A DNA stretch of 17,878 nt from NCBI GenBank assembly GCA_945957225.1, contig CAMFKK010000010.1, positions 1 through 17,878 on the forward strand, read 5' to 3'. Of the stretch, positions 15,180-17,878 are shown one piece after another (position 1 is the first letter of the stretch; each line of letters opens with the position of its first letter). A model generated the notes under the pieces. That model worked only from the letters and a program-made list of their open reading frames with translations, was not told the DNA's origin and made no database searches. The translations under genes were made by a program, and so were the position numbers. This stretch comes from an uncultured Sphingobacteriia bacterium. GTDB lineage: Bacteria > Bacteroidota > Bacteroidia > Chitinophagales > Chitinophagaceae.

Positions 15180-16358
15180 ATGAAATATATTATAATTATT
15201 TTACTTTTTATTATTGGGGGTTGCAATAAAATCGATGAAGTAACTAAGGAAGTTATACCATTGCCCCCATCGCAATTGAAGGCGGCTATTATTTCAAATG
15301 ATAGAATTGAATTAACCTGGAAAGATAATTCAACCAATGAAAGTGGTTTCAAAATAGAGCGAAAAACAGAATCAGGTATTTTTTTAGAAATTGGAGAGAC
15401 CGCTAAGGATATAACAGTTTTTTCAGATAAGTCACTCAGCCTTAATACAAATTACATATATAGAATCTATAGTTTCAATCAAACTGGAAAATCATTAAAT
15501 TACTCAAACGAATTTTCTATTAAAACGCCTTTACTAATTCCTAGTTTAACTACAAATTCAGTTTCTGAAATTTCAACTAATAGCGCAAAATCTGGGGGCA
15601 CCATAAGCTCAGATGGGGGATCACCAATTCTTTCTAAAGGTATTGTTTGGGATATAAAAAGTAATCCAACAATTTCAATTACTTCTAAAACAAATGAAGG
15701 AGCAGGACTTGGACCATTTGTAAGTTTAATTACTGGTGTTGCATCAAGTACTACTTATTATGTTCGAGCTTATGCTACTAATATTGCTGGAACAGCATAT
15801 GGTAATGAGATTACATTTAATACTGTTCAAACTACAACATTTATATATAATACTGTTACTAGCAAAACTGGACGAATTTGGTTGGATAGAAATTTGGGAG
15901 CCACCCAAGTTGCAACATCTCCAACAGACCCCTTGGCATATGGAAATCTATATCAATGGGGGAGAGGTACAGATGGACATGAATTAAGGACTTCAGGAGT
16001 AATTACAACACTACCAATTAACAATAATTCTTGGCAAGGAGTAAATGGGGAAAGCAATCCTTGTCCACTTGGCTTTCGAATTCCAACAGAAATTGAATGG
16101 GAAGAAGAAAGAGCAACATGGATAAGTAACAACTCTAATGGAGCTTTCTCTTCCTCTTTAAAATTGACTCAAGGCGGTAGACGATTTTATAATACTGGAT
16201 TAATTAACAATTTAGGAACTGAGGGATTTTATTGGAGCAGTACACTACCTTTATTAAATGCTGGAAGAGCTTATTATATGCTTATTTTTTCCTCCAATGC
16301 ATATATCAACTGGGATAACCCAGCAACGGGTGTCTCAGTTAGATGTATAAAGAATTAA
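15180..16358 (+). CDS. Surface lipoprotein with fibronectin-type III-like domains and a FISUMP domain
   Basis: A 392-residue lipoprotein with lipobox IGGC (Cys15). A fibronectin type III domain spans about 28-116 (PPSQLKAAIISNDRIELTWK, then NYIYRIYSFN). A second beta-sandwich at about 120-216 (SGGTISSDGG, SKGIVWD, TTYYVRAYATNIAGTAYGNE) is of the kind often repeated in Bacteroidota surface proteins. The C-terminal FISUMP domain (Fibrobacter succinogenes major paralogous domain, about 222-392) is shown by GRIWLDRNLGA, YGNLYQWGRG, NPCPLGFRIPTEIEWE, FYWSS and the closing SVRCIKN. Cys295 and Cys390 may form a disulfide. FISUMP proteins are thought to be surface or adhesion proteins, with function not established. 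The gene probably shares a transcript with the 62-residue protein. It converges on the acylase gene with 22 bases between stops and no hairpin. Confidence 0.88.
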   Translation: MKYIIIILLFIIGGCNKIDEVTKEVIPLPPSQLKAAIISNDRIELTWKDNSTNESGFKIERKTESGIFLEIGETAKDITVFSDKSLSLNTNYIYRIYSFNQTGKSLNYSNEFSIKTPLLIPSLTTNSVSEISTNSAKSGGTISSDGGSPILSKGIVWDIKSNPTISITSKTNEGAGLGPFVSLITGVASSTTYYVRAYATNIAGTAYGNEITFNTVQTTTFIYNTVTSKTGRIWLDRNLGATQVATSPTDPLAYGNLYQWGRGTDGHELRTSGVITTLPINNNSWQGVNGESNPCPLGFRIPTEIEWEEERATWISNNSNGAFSSSLKLTQGGRRFYNTGLINNLGTEGFYWSSTLPLLNAGRAYYMLIFSSNAYINWDNPATGVSVRCIKN

Positions 16359-16380
16359 ATTTAATTTATTATAGTTCTAC

Positions 16381-17832
16381 CTATGGCTTGAACACCGTTC
16401 TCCCAATCTTCTTTTTCTCAACTTCATTTCTTTGTGTAAGCTCCGGACGCTTACCTCCCTGTGCAAACATCAATGCTTGGTCATCATAGTGGGGACTCAT
16501 AAAATAGCCTGACTGACCCGTAGGATTCACACTCATAGCCCCAGCTGGATTACCAAAGTCAATAACCCTGCGCAGGGCTGGACCATAAGTAACTTTATAG
16601 AGCCCAGTGCTGTCTAGGTTAAAGTCTATGTTATTGATGGTTTCTCTTCCACCCATAAGTGGAATGGGCCCAACGTTAAACCATTTGCCCGCCACAGGAA
16701 TAATGCCCAGTGGGTGTTTGTGTTCAAGGGTATGTACTTTTTTCCACTGCCAGTTGGCGCTATTTTCACCCAATTGTTTTACCAATTGATCCGCAGCATC
16801 ATTCATAGCGCGGGTAAAAATCTGAGCCCTGGTTTCTTTTTCAGGGGTATGAATATTGTTCCACCATTTAGAACTATCGTTTAGGAATAAGCTAACGGTA
16901 TTACGTTTTAAACTGGCTTGGTTTTCAAATTGGCTAAAAGTTTCTGCACCCAATTCGTCTTCCATGGCATATTTCAAAATCAGGTAATTGAATTTGTAAT
17001 AGATGGCTGGTTCAATATTTTCTAGTCCATGAGCACCATCCCATTTGCGCAAAATGCTCATGGCATTGCGAGCCGAAGGACTTAATTGCTCCTGGTTCAC
17101 CAAGGGCAAGATCTTGGCAAGCAATGGCGGATAAGTACTACTGGTGACGTCATTGATAGTAGCACGAACACTCTCTTCATCCCAGTCTTTTTTATCCGTG
17201 AATATTAATTCCTCTATGCGCTTTGCGCGATTGGCTGGTACATAATATCCCGGCACTAGACCAGTTCCCATGTCTTCTGGTTGGTTATTGGCGGTGTAGA
17301 GCACACCACGAGCGGGATTAAGGATCTGTGGATTCAGTTTAAAGTCAAGCCAACCTTGTGGATCATCCAATCCAGTGGAACCATCTAAGATGAGTTGAGG
17401 ATTTACATGTGCTGGTCTAATGGGTAATTTACCAGCAGCCCACCATGCAATATTTCCAGCCGTATCGCCCCACATAAAATTCAAACCAGGAGCGGTTAAT
17501 GGTTCTACCGCAACAGCAGCATCGGCTGCGTTGCTAGCATGACTTAGATTATAAAACACTTGTAAATGTCTGGATGGAAATTGGTGATAGACCCACCAAA
17601 GTGCAATAGGATCAGCAATCTCTTTTACACCATCAAATGCACCATTCATAAGATAGCCATGTCTGGATTTTTTTACTTCAAAAATCTCATCGGGTTTGCC
17701 CTTTACCTTAATGGTTTCTTTGCGCACTGTCAAGTCTTCCCAATGGTCTTTATACCAAACCTGATTGGCATTGGCGGGGTTGGCTTTCTCTTTATAAAAA
17801 TCTGCGTCATCATTTTCAAACATGGTCAAACC
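16381..17832 (-). CDS. Penicillin acylase family hydrolase, C-terminal part only
   Basis: This is the last 483 residues of an N-terminal-nucleophile amidase; the true 5' end is missing because the contig stops at 17832. Family signs are GLTMFENDDADFY at the truncated start, REETIRV-like KETIKVKG and SRHGYLMNG. Further on come LNFMWGDTAGNIAWWAAGKLPIRP (read as NFMWGDTAGNIAWW then GKLPIRP), LYTANNQPED (which holds the conserved beta-chain asparagine), and the C-terminal SGYFMSPHYDDQALMFAQG. Relatives are exported precursors of about 800 residues that cut themselves to expose a serine nucleophile. That serine and the alpha chain lie upstream of this fragment, so activity cannot be judged. Likely substrates are N-acyl amides such as acyl-homoserine lactones or beta-lactams, but specificity is not readable. 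The five residues before Gly at 17830-17832 in the open frame come from adapter DNA. Confidence 0.93.
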   Translation of the reverse strand, partial: GLTMFENDDADFYKEKANPANANQVWYKDHWEDLTVRKETIKVKGKPDEIFEVKKSRHGYLMNGAFDGVKEIADPIALWWVYHQFPSRHLQVFYNLSHASNAADAAVAVEPLTAPGLNFMWGDTAGNIAWWAAGKLPIRPAHVNPQLILDGSTGLDDPQGWLDFKLNPQILNPARGVLYTANNQPEDMGTGLVPGYYVPANRAKRIEELIFTDKKDWDEESVRATINDVTSSTYPPLLAKILPLVNQEQLSPSARNAMSILRKWDGAHGLENIEPAIYYKFNYLILKYAMEDELGAETFSQFENQASLKRNTVSLFLNDSSKWWNNIHTPEKETRAQIFTRAMNDAADQLVKQLGENSANWQWKKVHTLEHKHPLGIIPVAGKWFNVGPIPLMGGRETINNIDFNLDSTGLYKVTYGPALRRVIDFGNPAGAMSVNPTGQSGYFMSPHYDDQALMFAQGGKRPELTQRNEVEKKKIGRTVFKP

Positions 17833-17878
17833 CTGTCTCTTATACACATCTCCGAGCCCACGAGACCGGAGCCTATCT
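17833..17878 (+). other. Untrimmed Illumina Nextera adapter and i7 index (not genomic)
   Basis: The window ends in CTGTCTCTTATACACATCT (17833-17851), the Tn5 mosaic end. CCGAGCCCACGAGAC follows at 17852-17866, the Nextera read-2 adapter. The 8-base index CGGAGCCT is at 17867-17874 and ATCT, the start of the P7 segment, at 17875-17878. The order and lengths match a read running through the insert into the library adapter. The index agrees with the one I recall as N720. The genomic sequence therefore ends at 17832. Confidence 0.99.

Overview
The window looks like a contig from a Bacteroidota bacterium, most likely a Sediminibacterium-like member of the Chitinophagaceae. The inference rests on an STN/carboxypeptidase-regulatory-domain TonB receptor, a FISUMP lipoprotein, a DUF4982-type GH2 enzyme, AT-rich intergenic DNA, and gene starts that mostly lack a Shine-Dalgarno sequence. 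No rRNA, tRNA, CRISPR array, insertion sequence or phage gene is visible.

Layout. Positions 1-2813 (minus strand) hold a small exported protein whose end overlaps the start of a TonB-dependent outer-membrane receptor; the receptor runs off the left edge. Positions 2985-3856 (plus) hold a hexapeptide-repeat acetyltransferase and a DUF1905 protein that appears to use a TTG start. Positions 3959-10944 (plus) hold a serine-hydrolase lipoprotein, a HAD-phosphatase lipoprotein, an OprP/OprO-type porin, an exported GH2 glycosidase, and an OxyR-type regulator whose ATG overlaps the GH2 stop codon. A strong bidirectional terminator separates oxyR from the convergent katG (10998-13214, minus). Upstream of katG is a perfect inverted repeat containing ATAG-N7-CTAT, the half-site pattern known for OxyR.

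Positions 13370-16358 form a noticeably AT-rich block. A minus-strand gene encodes a probable transmembrane one-component regulator: signal peptide, Kelch-like periplasmic domain, one membrane helix, and a winged-helix-like cytoplasmic domain. Divergent from it are a 62-residue possible DNA-binding protein and a FISUMP lipoprotein. The divergent promoter region carries a perfect 12-bp inverted repeat. This small sensor/surface-protein unit is the best candidate for something undescribed. Positions 16381-17832 (minus) hold the C-terminal part of a penicillin-acylase-family hydrolase.

The last 46 bases (17833-17878) are not genomic. They are Illumina Nextera read-2 adapter with an i7 index, so the contig truly ends at 17832, and the open reading frame that begins MYKRQ there is an artefactual hybrid.

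Functional reading: outer-membrane uptake and periplasmic hydrolysis (receptor, porin, phosphatase, glycosidase, amidase) sit beside a peroxide-defence pair (oxyR/katG). The oxyR-katG link is well founded. The phosphatase-porin link is plausible. The coupling of GH2 to oxyR is visible in the sequence but unexplained.
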